The position numbers were made by a program, and so were the translations under genes. Of a DNA stretch of 64,000 bases, positions 28,905-38,972 are shown piece after piece. Source of the stretch: Euglena gracilis (lineage: Eukaryota; Euglenida; Euglenophyceae; Euglenales); contig CP154955.1 of the NCBI GenBank assembly GCA_039621445.1, positions 40,060,426-40,124,425 of the forward strand. The letters are read 5' to 3'. Under the pieces are notes generated by a model. That model was not told the origin of the DNA. It worked only from the letters and a program-made list of their open reading frames with translations, and ran no database searches. The number at the start of each line of letters is the position of its first letter. The stretch's first letter is position 1.

Positions 28905-29990
28905 TTGACTGAAATCCATGTGTTTTGTGCCAGAAACAGGGCGCCGGCGGGTCGAAAAACGCTCGTTTTCGGCTCAAAAACAGTTTTTCCGGCTCCGGGA
29001 GGCCAAAAAACATGGTTTCGGGCAAAAAATTTTTTTCGATTTTTTTCGACTTTTTTGACCCGGTTTTGGCCCAAAGTCAATGGGTCGGCGGCGCAAAACG
29101 GGGCGCCGGCGGGTCGAAAAACGCTCGTTTTCGGCTCAAGAACAGTTTTTCCGGGTCCGGGAGGCCGAAAAACATCGTTCCGGGCAAAAAAATTTTTTTC
29201 GATTTTTTCGACTTTTTTGACCCGGTTTTGACCCAAAGTCAATGGGTCGGCGGCCCAAAACGGGGCGGCGGCGGGTCGAAAAACGCTCGTTTTCGGCTCA
29301 AAAACAGTTTTTCCGGGTCCGGGGCCAAAAAACATGGTTTCGGGCAAAAAAAAAGTTTTCGACTTTTTTGGCCGAAAACGGCTAAGTCGAACAGAGGGAA
29401 AAGTGTACAAAATGGCCTGAAATGGCCCAAATTGGCCAAAAAACGCCCGTATCTCGGGCTGGGCGGGGAGTTGCGGGGAAACCAAAATCCCAGTAGATAG
29501 ACCGTTCCAAGGGCATCAATTTAGGTCTCCGGACATTTCCTTTGATTTTTGCATCGTTTTGGAGATATTTTGAAAACATCGATTTTTTGACCCCCCACCC
29601 CCCGAAGGCGAACAGAGGGAAAAGTGTACAAAACGGCCATCTGCGCCGAAAACGGCCGCATCTCGGGCTAGGCGGGGATCAAAATACCGGTGGATGGGGT
29701 GTTCCAAGGGCTTCAAATTAGGTCTCCGGACATTTCCTTTGATTTGGCTTCATTTTGGAGATATTTTGAAAATTGACATTTTTTGGCCGAAATGGCAGAG
29801 TCCAAAGGGGGGGGGGCTTATCCAGGGGGCGGGTAAATCCTACCCAGTTTGGACCCCTTCGCGCGTGAATAACTCGGGCCTGGCGGGGAGTTGGGGGTCA
29901 AACCCAGGTGATTCGGAAATTAGAAATCCAGTCGCTCGCATCTGAAAAAAAAAATTCCGGGAACCGGGCCGGGGTCATGGTGATAATCCG
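28905..29990. repeat. Dispersed repeat family A, copy 2
   Basis: Three tandem units of about 162 bp (starts near 28942, 29104 and 29266) are followed by the same non-tandem part as at 18830-19420. It ends close to the hairpin motif at 30068. Confidence 0.8.
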
Positions 29991-30067
29991 CGGTTTTCAC
30001 GGTCTACCCAGAGGGGGGGGGGGGCCGGAGGAGGGGGGGGGCGGGTCCGACCCCCACTTTTCCCTGG

Positions 30068-30110
30068 TGGTAAGCTTCGCTCTTACTCTAAAGAGATAAG
30101 AGCTCAGCGA
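30068..30110 (+). repeat. AAGCTTCGC hairpin motif, copy 3
   Basis: Nearly identical to the copy at 19531 and again at the end of a family A block, followed by a C-run. Confidence 0.7.
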
Positions 30111-31091
30111 CCCCCCCCCCCCCTAATTGGCCACCTGGGCTCTGGCCAATTAGGGGGGGGGACAAATAGGGGGGGGTCACGTTAAACCCTTGGCAATAGA
30201 CTTGGAGGGCTAAGTCCTTTTTGTGCAAATTTTGACTTATATATTGAAAATCCAATTGGAAGAAGTGTTCTTTTTCCAAAAGTGGCCCAAAATGGACATT
30301 TTCCCCCAATTTTTTTTTGCATATTCACCCCCGATTGGGGGGTTCTGGAGCCATTTGGGTGGGTTTTGACTGGTGTTGAGGTGATTTGGGCAAAAGTTTT
30401 TTCACAGGGGGGGGGCTTAAAAGTCGGCGAGACTGGCCCGTAACTACATTAGAGTGGGTGGTCGGCCGACTAGTCGGCCGACCACCCAGGACCCCCCCCC
30501 TGTCTCGCCGACTAGCTGCTGACCAGGCCTAGTCGGCTGACCAATTGGGTGGTCGGCCGACTAGGCGGCCGACCACCCAGGACCCCCTCCCCCAGTCTGC
30601 CGTTTGGCACTCCCCCTCGGGGAAGAAAAATGAAAGCCGCCGGGGACGATTTTTCGGCCGCAACCACTCAAAAACTGATTTTTTTTGCCAATTTTTTGAG
30701 ACCGACCATCATCAAAAATGCTATTTTTGACCAAAATTGTCAAAAATGGCCAATTTTGGGGGTTTTCGGGGTTATTTTTGGGGGTCGGATTTTCACCAAC
30801 AATTCCTCCCCCATGTCCTCCCCGTGTCCCGACCCACCCCCAAGGTTGATACCTTGTTTTTTTGAAACAAAACAAAACATGTTTTTTTAAAAAAGAATAC
30901 AAAAAAGCGTGTGGAGGGTTTGGGAGAAAATTTTTTGAAAATTAAAAAAATTCTGAGAAAAGGTCATTTTTATCTCCAGCTTCGTAGTCCATAAAGGGTG
31001 CTGGCTTTCACATTTGCCATCATTCTGCAAAAACCAAAAAACGTCACTTTTTGATGACCAAAAAAATGACTTTGGGGGGCAAAAAAATTGC
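30111..31091. other. Intergenic sequence with GTCGGCCGAC palindromes
   Basis: Two palindromes with GTCGGCCGACTAGTCGGCC cores lie at 30455-30490 and 30548-30580 with C-runs between them, in the arrangement seen around 22210-22345. The GTGGAGGGTTTGGGAGAAAA text near 30910 recurs at 33920 and 45340. No gene is seen. Confidence 0.5.
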
Positions 31092-31680
31092 GTCAACGGG
31101 TGCACTATAGTTCATCCGTTGACGGTGGAATCCATTAACGGGTGCCCACATGGGAAATCGGGGTCCGTCAACGGGTGCACTATAGTTCATCCGTTGACGG
31201 TGGAATCCGTTAACGGGTGTCCACATGGGAAATCGGGGTCTATCAACGGGTGCAATATAGTGCACCCGTGGACGCACCCCGATTTCTACGAAACTTTCAA
31301 AAACTGGCCATTTCGCAGAAAAATCTCAATTTTTGCTTTTTCAAAAAAAATTTGGTGTTTTTTTTTAAAAAACCGTTGACCATTCAGGGGCTTCCCTTCA
31401 CCGGGGGGTCCCGGACCCCCTCCCCCCTCTGCCAAACCCATCGGTAAACTTCACCGGTGAAGTTCACCAAGAGAGCACTTTTTGGCCAAAAATGGCCAAA
31501 ATGACATTTTTGGGCAAGTTTTCGGAAATTCCGATTAAATTCCATGAAGCGTCAACCTCAAAATGACCATTTTGAGAGGAAAGGAGCAAAACTTCACCCA
31601 TGAAAATTTCACCCCCAACCATCAAAACAGTGAAGTTCGCCGGTGAACTTCACCAGTGAACTCCACCGCTCCCCCCCGGT

Positions 31681-32148
31681 AAGGCTGCCTCGATTAATCG
31701 GTTAATCGATTAATCGTTCAGGGGGGGGTGATTAATCGTTCAATCGGCCGGGGGGTCAATTAATCGAAATTAATCGGTCTCCAAAGCAAAAAAACAACAA
31801 TTGGACATGGAAATGGGACCACAGGAGCACAATTTCTCTCCAAAGACACCGGAATGGAACATCCTTCACTCGCTTGAAATATTCCCAAGCCCAAGATGTT
31901 GTTGTCATTAAAAACAAGAAATCCTGTGGGGTGGTAAGGAGGCATTTTGTGGCACAATTTACCAGCAAAAAAAAAACTTCATTTGTGACACAATTCGCTG
32001 ACAAAAAGCCCCAGTAATGACTCCCATTTGAACAAAAGCCCTTTGAAAATCCTTTACGGCCATTAATCGTTCGGAATCGTTCGGACCCCCCCGATTAATC
32101 GGCAATAATCGTTCGGTACCCGTCGATGGGATTAATCGGGCAGCCTTA
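31681..32148. mobile_element. hAT-like MITE nested in X1
   Basis: The ends AAGGCTGCCTCGATTAATCG and CGATTAATCGGGCAGCCTTA (right end near 32130-32148) are inverted, with reiterated GATTAATCG. The octamer CCCCCGGT stands directly on both sides (31673-31680 and 32149-32156). An 8-bp target duplication with ends of this kind is characteristic of the hAT superfamily. No transposase frame is present in 468 bp. Confidence 0.75.
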
Positions 32149-32845
32149 CCCCCGGTGAACGTTCACTGGTGAAATTCACCGGGGGGTCCACAGCCCCCCC
32201 CCCCGTACTGCCTAACCTCCCACGGCGCCCGCGGTCCCCGCACCCAGGCTCCCCCTAACACTTGGCCCAAACACAGTTCTTGTCACAGATGAAAAAGGTC
32301 TAAAAGGGGCGGGTGACGTCAAGGTTCCCGTTTTTTTGCCTTGAACAAAGCAAAAAAATTTTATGAATAAAAAACGGTTCAAAAACGTTTTTTTTTGTTT
32401 TAAAAAAGGGTGTTTTTTGAAATAAAAACACTACAAATAGGGGAAAAAAAGTGTTTTTAAACAACTTGTTTACCACCCCCCCCCATATTGTCCCCCCCCC
32501 CCCATATTGTCCCTCGGCCCGGCCGACGAGGGGTTTTTTTGGCTCGGTCAATGAAATTTCCTTTGGTACCCCCATATTGTCCCCCCCCATATTGTCCCGT
32601 CGGGCCTCCTGGGGAGAGGTCGGTGGGACAATAAGGGGGGGGGGTGGTAAAAACAGCCCGGGAACCTTGGGTGACGGGGGGGGGTGACGGGGGATCACGG
32701 GGGTAGCACAGATGAATGGACCTCAGGGAACAGGTGGGACGTGATGTGAGGCGGGCACGGAGGAGGGGGGCGCCGTCACAGCTATGGAGGTGCATGACGC
32801 TGTCACGCGATGCCTTGTTCGGCATGGTCAGGGGGGGACTGGTAT

Positions 32846-33196
32846 TTAACGACAACCGGCACAAATCCACTCCTTTTTTGGGGCATGACGCAAATCAGCA
32901 CACACGAAACCCAACAGAAGTAGGTTGCGCCTTTGGACAAAAAACGGACTGTTCCCTTCGGCAGCCTTCAAAACGGTGAGCAGCTCATCGGTCTGCAAAA
33001 CGTTGTTTGCCAACCCTCCCCCCTTGGCCTCCTTTGCTTTTCTGGCTCTATCTTGTGTGATGAGCGGCCCCATCAAAGCGTTGAACTGCGGGAACTGGCT
33101 GGTGGATGAGGGCACGATGATGGCAAAAACAGGAGCCAAAGCCCTGTAAATACGGCTCACCGCACTTACGTATGTCCGAAAAGAGGACACCGGCAT
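32846..33196 (-). pseudogene. X-family gene, tyrosine-recombinase-like segment joined to a PHD tail
   Basis: The frame is in phase with the upstream exon but separated by two stops. SSFRTYVSAVSRIYRAL and LQTDELLTVLKAAEG, then RRNLLLLGFV, follow the pattern of the core-binding domain and first catalytic-domain helices of tyrosine recombinases such as Crypton proteins. The last residues CADLRHAPKKEWICAGC match the end of the PHD finger in X3 (CVNLCHAPKFGSWVCHAC). The two parts appear joined by an internal deletion that removed the recombinase active site and most of the PHD finger. The recombinase assignment is by pattern only. Confidence 0.45.
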
Positions 33197-33229
33197 GGAT
33201 CAAAGGCGCCCATCTTTTCCAACCTTGTC

Positions 33230-33565
33230 CTACCGCGCTTTCACCCAGGCATCGGACTCCTCCTGTGTTGTGAAAAGTTCATGCGGGTCAATGCACCATC
33301 GCGCCCATCCCACAAAAACTTCGTCCAAAGTGGCAAAAACAACTGCATGCTGGGTGCAAATATCCATGTATTCCAAAAAACACTTCACCGCAGCATGGTT
33401 CTTGGGGCCTAGATCATCTTTTTCACCACTGGAGGGGAGGGTGCCCAAAAGGGCATCCACTGCGGTGGCTCCTAGGGATCCGACGCCTTGCAAAACAGAC
33501 AAAAACTCATCCACTTTGGGGGGGCGGGGCATCTGGGCTTCCATCATGTTAGCAATGCACTTCAT
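33230..33565 (-). pseudogene. X-family gene, N-terminal exon (X1 copy)
   Basis: From ATG 33565 the frame reads MKCIANMMEAQMPRPPKVDE, with DALLGTLPSS and VGWARWCIDP in the positions of the family motifs VDP-HGTL and WAGW-IDP. A pyrimidine tract ending CAG sits directly before the ATG (CCTTTTCCTCAG on the minus strand), as in X2 and X3, which looks like a 3' splice site. The frame closes at TAG near 33229. I know no named family that fits; three paralogues in this window share it. Confidence 0.6.
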
Positions 33566-33904
33566 GGCTGAGGAAAAGGAATGTCGGAAACAACAACCAC
33601 AACAAAACAGAAAACAAATTCCGTCAACGGGTGCACTATAGTGCACCCGTTGGTAGACCCCGATTTCCCATGTGGGCACCTGTTAACGAATTCCACCGTC
33701 AACGAGTGCGCTATAGTGCACCCGTTGACGGACCCCGATTTCCCATGTGGGCACCCGTTAATGGATTCCACCGTCAACGGATGAACTATAGTGCACCCGT
33801 TGACGGCCAAAGGCGAAATTCGTTAGGAACGAGGACTTGTTAGGATCCCCTTGTCTACTGTGGGGAAGCCCGTGAATTTGGTTAACGGTTTTAAGAAAAA
33901 TAAA

Positions 33905-34520
33905 AAAAACAAAAAAAACGTCTTGGAGGGTTTGGGGGGAAAATTTTTTGCAATGTTTTTTTTTGAATAAATTTCATTTTTTATCTTTGCAGCATTCATT
34001 TTTTTTGTTTTTTTTGGTTGAAAACATGATTTTTCCCACTAGAAAACACAGATTTGGAAATACTTTCGCACATAAAAAAACCTTTAGAGGGCCGGTGATG
34101 CCTAATTTGACAAAATATTCAGGTAGATTCTTAATTTTGAGGCAAATTTTGCAAAATTTGGAATGGTGATGCCTAATTTGGTGTCAAATGCTAATTTTAG
34201 GTTGGGGATTCCTAATTTGGAGCCTAAAAAGGAGTTTTTCCCCATAAATTCGTTTTCGGTGATTCTTAATTTGGCCACCGAAAATGTGATGTGATGTGAT
34301 GTTCCCCCATGACCCCCCTCCCCGTTACCCCCCTCGTGACCCCCCCGTGACCCCCCCCCCTGACCCGAACCACCCCCGAAAAATTTTCTTCAAAAAATGG
34401 CCTTTTCGCAAGGAAAAAGGTCAATTTTTACTTTCAAAATAACATGTTTTTTTGCGTTTTTTTTTTAAAAAAAACATGTTTTTTTGTTTTTTTAAAAAAA
34501 ACAAAAAAAACGTCAACCCT
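33905..34520 (+). repeat. Dispersed repeat D, copy 1 (inverted relative to 44818-45365)
   Basis: GGAGGGTTTGGGGGGAAAAT, GGTGATGCCTAATTTG and GATGTTCCCCCATGACC occur in this order and return inverted at 44818-45365. The interior has AATTAGG-type words and A/T-run hairpins. No gene. Confidence 0.7.
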
Positions 34521-35558
34521 GTTTTCGGATTTTAAGGGTGATTTTTTCGGGAATCGAAAGAGGTCGCCAGTCCAGGACACGGGGGGGACACGGGGGAGAC
34601 ACGGGGGGGGGACACGGGGGAGGGGGACACGGGGGCAACACCCTCCTTGGGCCGGACCCACCCACCCTACCACCCTCCCCTTATTGTCCCCCCCCCCCTT
34701 ATTGTCCCTCGGCCCCGGCCCACGGGGGGTTTTTTTGGCTCGGCCAATGAAATTCCTTTGATACCCCCTTATTGTCCCCCCCCCCTTATTGTCCGGTCGG
34801 GCCTCCGGGGTCCGAATAGGGGGGGGGGGAGGGGGGAAATGGCCCCAAAATGGCATGGCGAGGGGGTCTCGAATGGGGGGGAGGGGTGTACCATGGTTGC
34901 ACAATGAAAAATTCGGCGCCCCCCGTTTTCACACCGGAAACCGGGATTGAACCCCGGATTTACTTATACAAAAAAGTTTTTTTGTTTTATTCAAAAAAAA
35001 AACGTCGACTGGCCGAAGCCCTCCCCCCGGGGAGTGGTGAAGTTGGACGAATACTGTTCGTTCAACCTTGTGAACGAATAAAACCGATTAACCTCCCCTA
35101 TCCGACAAATAGTCGACTATTTTCACCCTTAAGAGTTTTCTTTGCTTCATTCCACCTTTGTTTAAGTAATGCATAATATAAATTTGAAACCGTGTTTGGG
35201 CCGATTTCGAGACATTAAAAGTCTTAAATCTTCGCCCAAAACACGGTTTCAAACAAGAATAGTGTTTTGGGCCAAGGTTTTAGGGGGGTGGTGCGGGTCA
35301 CGGGGGCCCCCTAATCAGTTGAACGCAGCCCAAATGATCCCCCTTAAGTGAGAACACGGGGAAGTGTTGTTTGCCCGAAGTACATTTTTGCGCGCACCCC
35401 CCCCCCCCGGAACCCCCCGGCCCCCCCGGCCCCCCCCCCCCTGAACGGTGTAGTTCACCGGTGAATTTCACCGGTGAAGTTCACTGGCCGAGGGTCCCCC
35501 CCGGTGAATGTTCACCGGTGAACTTCACTGGGGGTCCACAACCCCCCCTAATATTGTT
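34521..35558. other. Intergenic sequence with C-run and repeat C words
   Basis: GACACGGGGG repeats lie at 34575-34635, CCCCTTATTGTCC words at 34675-34800, an imperfect hairpin pair around AAACCGTGTTTGGGC and AAACACGGTTTC at 35188-35262, and GGTGAATTTCACC palindromes at 35450-35540. A tRNA T-arm-like CCGGGATTGAACCCCGG lies near 34940 but no tRNA can be folded. No gene. Confidence 0.4.
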
Positions 35559-36438
35559 TATATCCGTGGACTGAGGCCCAAGACACACACTGTGTCTCGT
35601 GGACTGAAAAATAAAAGGTGTTTGCCAGAAATGCGAGGTGTTCTACATCTAATGCAATGCAGCAGGGCAGTGGAAAGATGGTCACCGGACAACCGTGAAC
35701 TGTAACAGCTGAGAGACAGTTGGCGCGAATTTGGAACAATGGTCGTCGGGACACGGAACGGCATAACAGACAACGAGGAGACGTAACGAGGAGCGCAGCG
35801 TTATCAAACAAATATCTGGGGTCAATGACCCAACCAGCCCATGCGGAAATATAGCCATCCAAGACCTCATACTGAGCGTTCAGATGTTTACACACCTGCT
35901 GGAACTCCAACAGGCGTGTAACAGCTACATGCTCAGCCTTTGCGGTCCCTTTTGGCTTCTCTTCCAACACGTTGGCCAACAACGTACCGTGTATTGGGTC
36001 AACAGCAGGGCCCTTCTGCAAATCGACCAAATACTTTTCCAGTGTAGCAACAAATTCATCTGGTTTCAGGGGTCGGGGGAGCATGTGGTCCACACTGTTT
36101 GCGGTCTTCTTCATTTTCTGAAAGAAAAAGCTGCAAGGACAGGTAGTGGAATGTGGTAAAACTTTTCCACGAGAAACCTTCATGCTCTAAGCCAAAAGCT
36201 GCCAAAAGGCCAAGTTATTGGGGGGCACTTGTTGGTCGGACCTGTGGGAATTCTTGATTTTTTCAGTTCACGAGGACACACACTGTGTCTCGTGGACTGG
36301 CAGTCCACGAGACACAGTGTGTGTCCTCGTGAACTGAAAATTTGACAAAAAATCGCAAAAAAAATACGGTGTAGACATTGCGTGGCTAAGTTCCACGAGA
36401 CACAGTGTGTGTCTTGGGCCTCTTAGTCAACGGATATA
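35559..36438 (-). mobile_element. Element X2 with terminal inverted repeats
   Basis: The left end TATATCCGTGGACTGAGGCC, then CAAGACACACACTGTGTCTC, faces its inverted copy ending in GGGCCTCTTAGTCAACGGATATA (36410-36438). The outer part CGTGGACT-(A)-GAGGCCC is shared with X3 while the inner part differs. A perfect hairpin with 39-bp arms and a 3-base loop lies inside at 36260-36340 and repeats the inner sequence. It carries the N-terminal exon of the X gene on the minus strand but no PHD finger. Confidence 0.75.
35788..36114 (-). pseudogene. X-family gene, N-terminal exon (X2 copy)
   Basis: The exon reads MKKTANSVDHMLPRPLKPDE from ATG 36114, then AVDPIHGTLLANVLEEKPKG and, near its end, AWAGWVIDPRYLFDNAALL. 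It is preceded by two pyrimidine-rich AG sites (CCTTGCAG and TTTCTTTCAG) and followed by GTTACG, a possible donor at the point matching the X3 donor. The family is unknown. About 110 residues align with X1 and X3 without gaps in the main motifs. What follows to 35560 has no PHD finger, so the 3' part is lost. Confidence 0.55.
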
Positions 36439-36556
36439 GACAAAAATCGTCCATTGTAACCCGGACACACGGTGTACCCGGGTTATGGGCGCCTTCGGCG
36501 CCCATAACCCGGACACACCGTGTGTCCGGGTGACATGGACGATTTTTGTGTAGTGT
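36439..36556. repeat. Hairpin next to X2 with CTTCG loop
   Basis: GACAAAAATCGTCCAT and ATGGACGATTTTTGTG form the outer stem, then CCCGGACACAC-type arms, then GGGCGCCTTCGGCGCCC at the centre. X3 is followed by a hairpin with the same outer text (51943-52014). Confidence 0.75.
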
Positions 36557-36836
36557 TGTTTTCTTTTTTGCCACCCGAAGGGTGGCGAGACGGTGGCGCT
36601 TTTTTAAAGAAGGCATTGAACGTGACAAAAAAAAATCCGGCAACCATGGCACAAATCCATCACAATTTGGAAGCTTTCAAGCTGCCAACAGGCTGCAAGA
36701 CGGTGTTGCCATTGTGTTTGGGGATTTCAAACGAGTGCAAAATGTTAATTTGAATGTGAATGCGAAATTTGCTCTTTTAAAAATTGAAAGTTAGAACCCT
36801 ATTCAAGATACACGTGTTTCTTGTTTCCACCAAAGG
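36557..36836. repeat. Dispersed repeat E (inverted relative to 40430-40810)
   Basis: CGAAGGGTGGCGAGACGGTG, CACAAATCCATCACAATTTG and GTTTCTTGTTTCCACC return as reverse complements at 40430-40810. It precedes the PHD exon and may have replaced the upstream exon of this copy. Confidence 0.6.
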
Positions 36837-37040
36837 GCGGCCTCCAAAAAGCGCCGTCTTGTGTCAGCCGCCCCCACCTGTGCCCGATGTGGTGTGGTTG
36901 TTCCCCCACGCTCTCCGTGTCGTGGTATGAATCATGTGCGATGTGACGTGTGTTCATTGTCTTACCATTGGCGTTGCGTGAATTTGTGCCACGAGCCCAA
37001 ACATGGATCGTGGGTGTGTCATTCGTGCAAACCCCGTTAG
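36837..37040 (+). pseudogene. X-family gene, PHD-finger exon (X4 copy)
   Basis: Translation from 36837 gives AASKKRRLVSAAPT followed by a PHD-type zinc finger: CARCG, SPCRGMNHVRCDVC, then SYHWRCVNLCHEPKHGSWVC and HSCKPR with a TAG stop. The Cys4-His-Cys3 order and the aromatic-His-Trp core are those of PHD fingers, which usually bind histone H3 tails. It aligns with the X3 finger over its whole length, including a preceding KKR. No start codon lies upstream in frame, and CCACCAAAG precedes it as a possible acceptor. Only the last exon of an X gene therefore remains here. Confidence 0.7.
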
Positions 37041-37199
37041 TGTGTCCCCATCTGATCATCCACACAGCGCTGGTCGTGTGCCATTCGTGCCTCCTCGTGT
37101 GCCATTCCATCATCTGTTTGCTCTCCACTCGAAGCAATTCAAAGTGATTCAAAATAATTCTGTCCTTTGTTTGAAAGGTCTTAAATTTTGGGAGAAAAA

Positions 37200-37340
37200 C
37201 CTGAACACGGCAATATGCCCTGTTTTTCGTGTTCACCTTACCACGAAAAACAGGGCATATTGCCGGGTTAAGAAAATATGCTCTGTTTTCCGTGTTCATG
37301 CCCACGAAATACAGGGCAGGCGCCGGGCCTCTAAACACGG
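37200..37340. repeat. Right terminal inverted-repeat region of element X4
   Basis: CACGAAATACAGGGCAGGCG, then CCGGGCCTCTAAACACGG at 37303-37340, matches the right end of X3 (ACAGGGCAGGCGTCGGGCCT). Just before it, GGCAATATGCCCTGTTTTTC and its complement form a hairpin (37208-37266). The matching left end was not found. Confidence 0.6.
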
Positions 37341-37689
37341 TTACAAACAAGTTGTTTAAAGCAGGTTTTTTCCCCCAATTTCCAGCGTTTTATTTAAAAA
37401 AACACCCTTTTTTAAAACAAAAAACTTTTTTAAACCGTTTTTTATTCATGAAAAAAATTTGCTTTGCTTTAAAACAAATAAACCGGAACCTTGGCTGTAT
37501 CAGGTATATTTATCATTGTAATGCATACTAATAATATACAATATATATAATTACAATGGAGGCTAGGCACAGTGGGGGGGGGCTGAGGGTGGCGAGCGGC
37601 CGCACCGGTGGCCGCGGGGGGGGGGTCCGAGGGCGGCCGTGTGGGCGGCGCGCGGCCTATTCCAAAGGGGGTGGTGCGGGTCACGGGGG

Positions 37690-38475
37690 GGGGGGTCATG
37701 GGGGGTCACGGGGGGAAGTATGCCACTTTGGAGGTAGTTGGGAGGAAGCATCCCATCACGAGAAGGGCGGCATCCAAAAATCGGTGGTTTTTGGGTCCAA
37801 AAAGTGGTCATTTTTGGCCATTCTTGGGGCATTTTTGAACAAGTAGTCATTTGGGTGATTTTTATGTTCGAAATTGGTCATTTTTTTCATTTTTGAAAGG
37901 GAATTTCGTTAGGATTTTCTTGACTGTCACATTTTTTGGGATGCATTTTGGGCCATTTTTGAAAAAATGGTCCAAAATGGCCATTTTTTTCATTTTTGAA
38001 AAAATGGTCCAAAATGGCCATTTTTTCAAAAATGGCCAAAAAAATTCTGTTTTGGGTGTGGAAATGTACCAACTTTTGGGACAAGGTTTTTGGAGGGTGT
38101 ACCCCCGCGTCCCCCCGCCCGCGTCCCCCCCCCCCCGCGTCCCGAACCACCCCCTTGGCCATTTTTGAGTGCGCTGGGCGTTGGGTGCCAAAAGGGGGTG
38201 GTCGTCCAAATGGAAGGTGGGGTGAGGACAATTCTTTTCTGTCTTTTGCGGGGGTTTTCTTCCACAAAAATTTCATGTTCCTCCCCCCCTTTTGTCATGA
38301 AATTCTTTCCTGCTTGCGCAATCTGCCTTTTTGCCAATGGAACATATTTTGGGTCAAATTCATACGCCAAAAAAAAGTGCCATTGTTTGGGTCGAAATTT
38401 TTTTCACCTCTTATCTTGGCATTTATTTCCCTTTTTTGACCATGTCAAGGCAAATGTTCGATGGTTTTGATGAAA
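37690..38475 (+). repeat. Dispersed repeat B, copy 2
   Basis: Inverted partner of 27239-27920 (shared GGAATTTCGTTAGGATTTTC and CCAATGGAACATATTTTGGG). Bases 37470-37690 before it are a C/G-rich unclassified stretch. Confidence 0.7.
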
Positions 38476-38851
38476 AGCGACCAAAGCCGCCACCTCCATC
38501 AAAAAGCAGGCTGAAATGATGAATGAAAGGAAAGGCTGAAGTGATGAAGGTTGATGCATTGTATGAAAATTGAAGGCTCGATTCTCGGGTCACAGGGGGA
38601 GGGTCGCGTCGCGGGCAGGGTCATAGGGGGGGGGAGGGGGGGTCCCGGAGCGGCGCGCCTAGCCTCCAATGTACAATATTAATATTAATATATAATAATA
38701 ATATTAATAATATTGGGTGGTTGGTGCAACCCCCCCCTCTCCGAGGGCCTCGCCACGCCCATTGGTGCAGAAACTGGGGGCAGGGGGGGCGGCTGCCCCC
38801 CCCCCTGAGATTTTTTCGTCCCCCGAGAATTTTTTTGACTCTACTACAAAA

Positions 38852-38972
38852 AAGAGGTCTCGGACGCCGGTTCTGTCTAAAGCCCGGCGTTCCAAACGCC
38901 GGTTCCGTCCGAAGGACGGAACCGGCGTTTGGAACGCCGGGCTTTGGACAGAACCGGCGTCCGAGACCTCTT
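38852..38972. repeat. 121-bp hairpin with CCGGCGTT arms
   Basis: Two 59-bp arms (38852-38910 and 38914-38972) with a GAA loop match at all but about one position. They contain GACGCCGGTTCTGTC and AAGCCCGGCGTTCC. Confidence 0.85.

Larger units (their letters stand above)
31092..33804 (-). mobile_element. Element X1 with long terminal inverted repeats of 75-bp units
   Basis: The left end (31092-31274) and right end (33622-33804) are inverted copies of about 183 bp. Each holds 75-bp units starting TCAACGGGTGCACTATAG and ending GGGAAATCGGGGTC. The interior carries a degenerate gene on the minus strand (32846-33565) of the same family as in X2 and X3, plus a nested hAT-like element and repeat C. 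The element is defined by its inverted ends; flanking target duplication was not recognised. Confidence 0.75.

Noticed and set aside
28727-29485. A 252-codon minus-strand frame, with plus-strand frames opposite
   Set aside because: It is produced by the 162-bp tandem units of family A, which happen to be a multiple of three; the same text at 18549 and 52975 lacks an equivalent full frame.
34920-34960. tRNA T-arm-like CCGGGATTGAACCCCGG
   Set aside because: No acceptor, D or anticodon arm can be placed around it on either strand.
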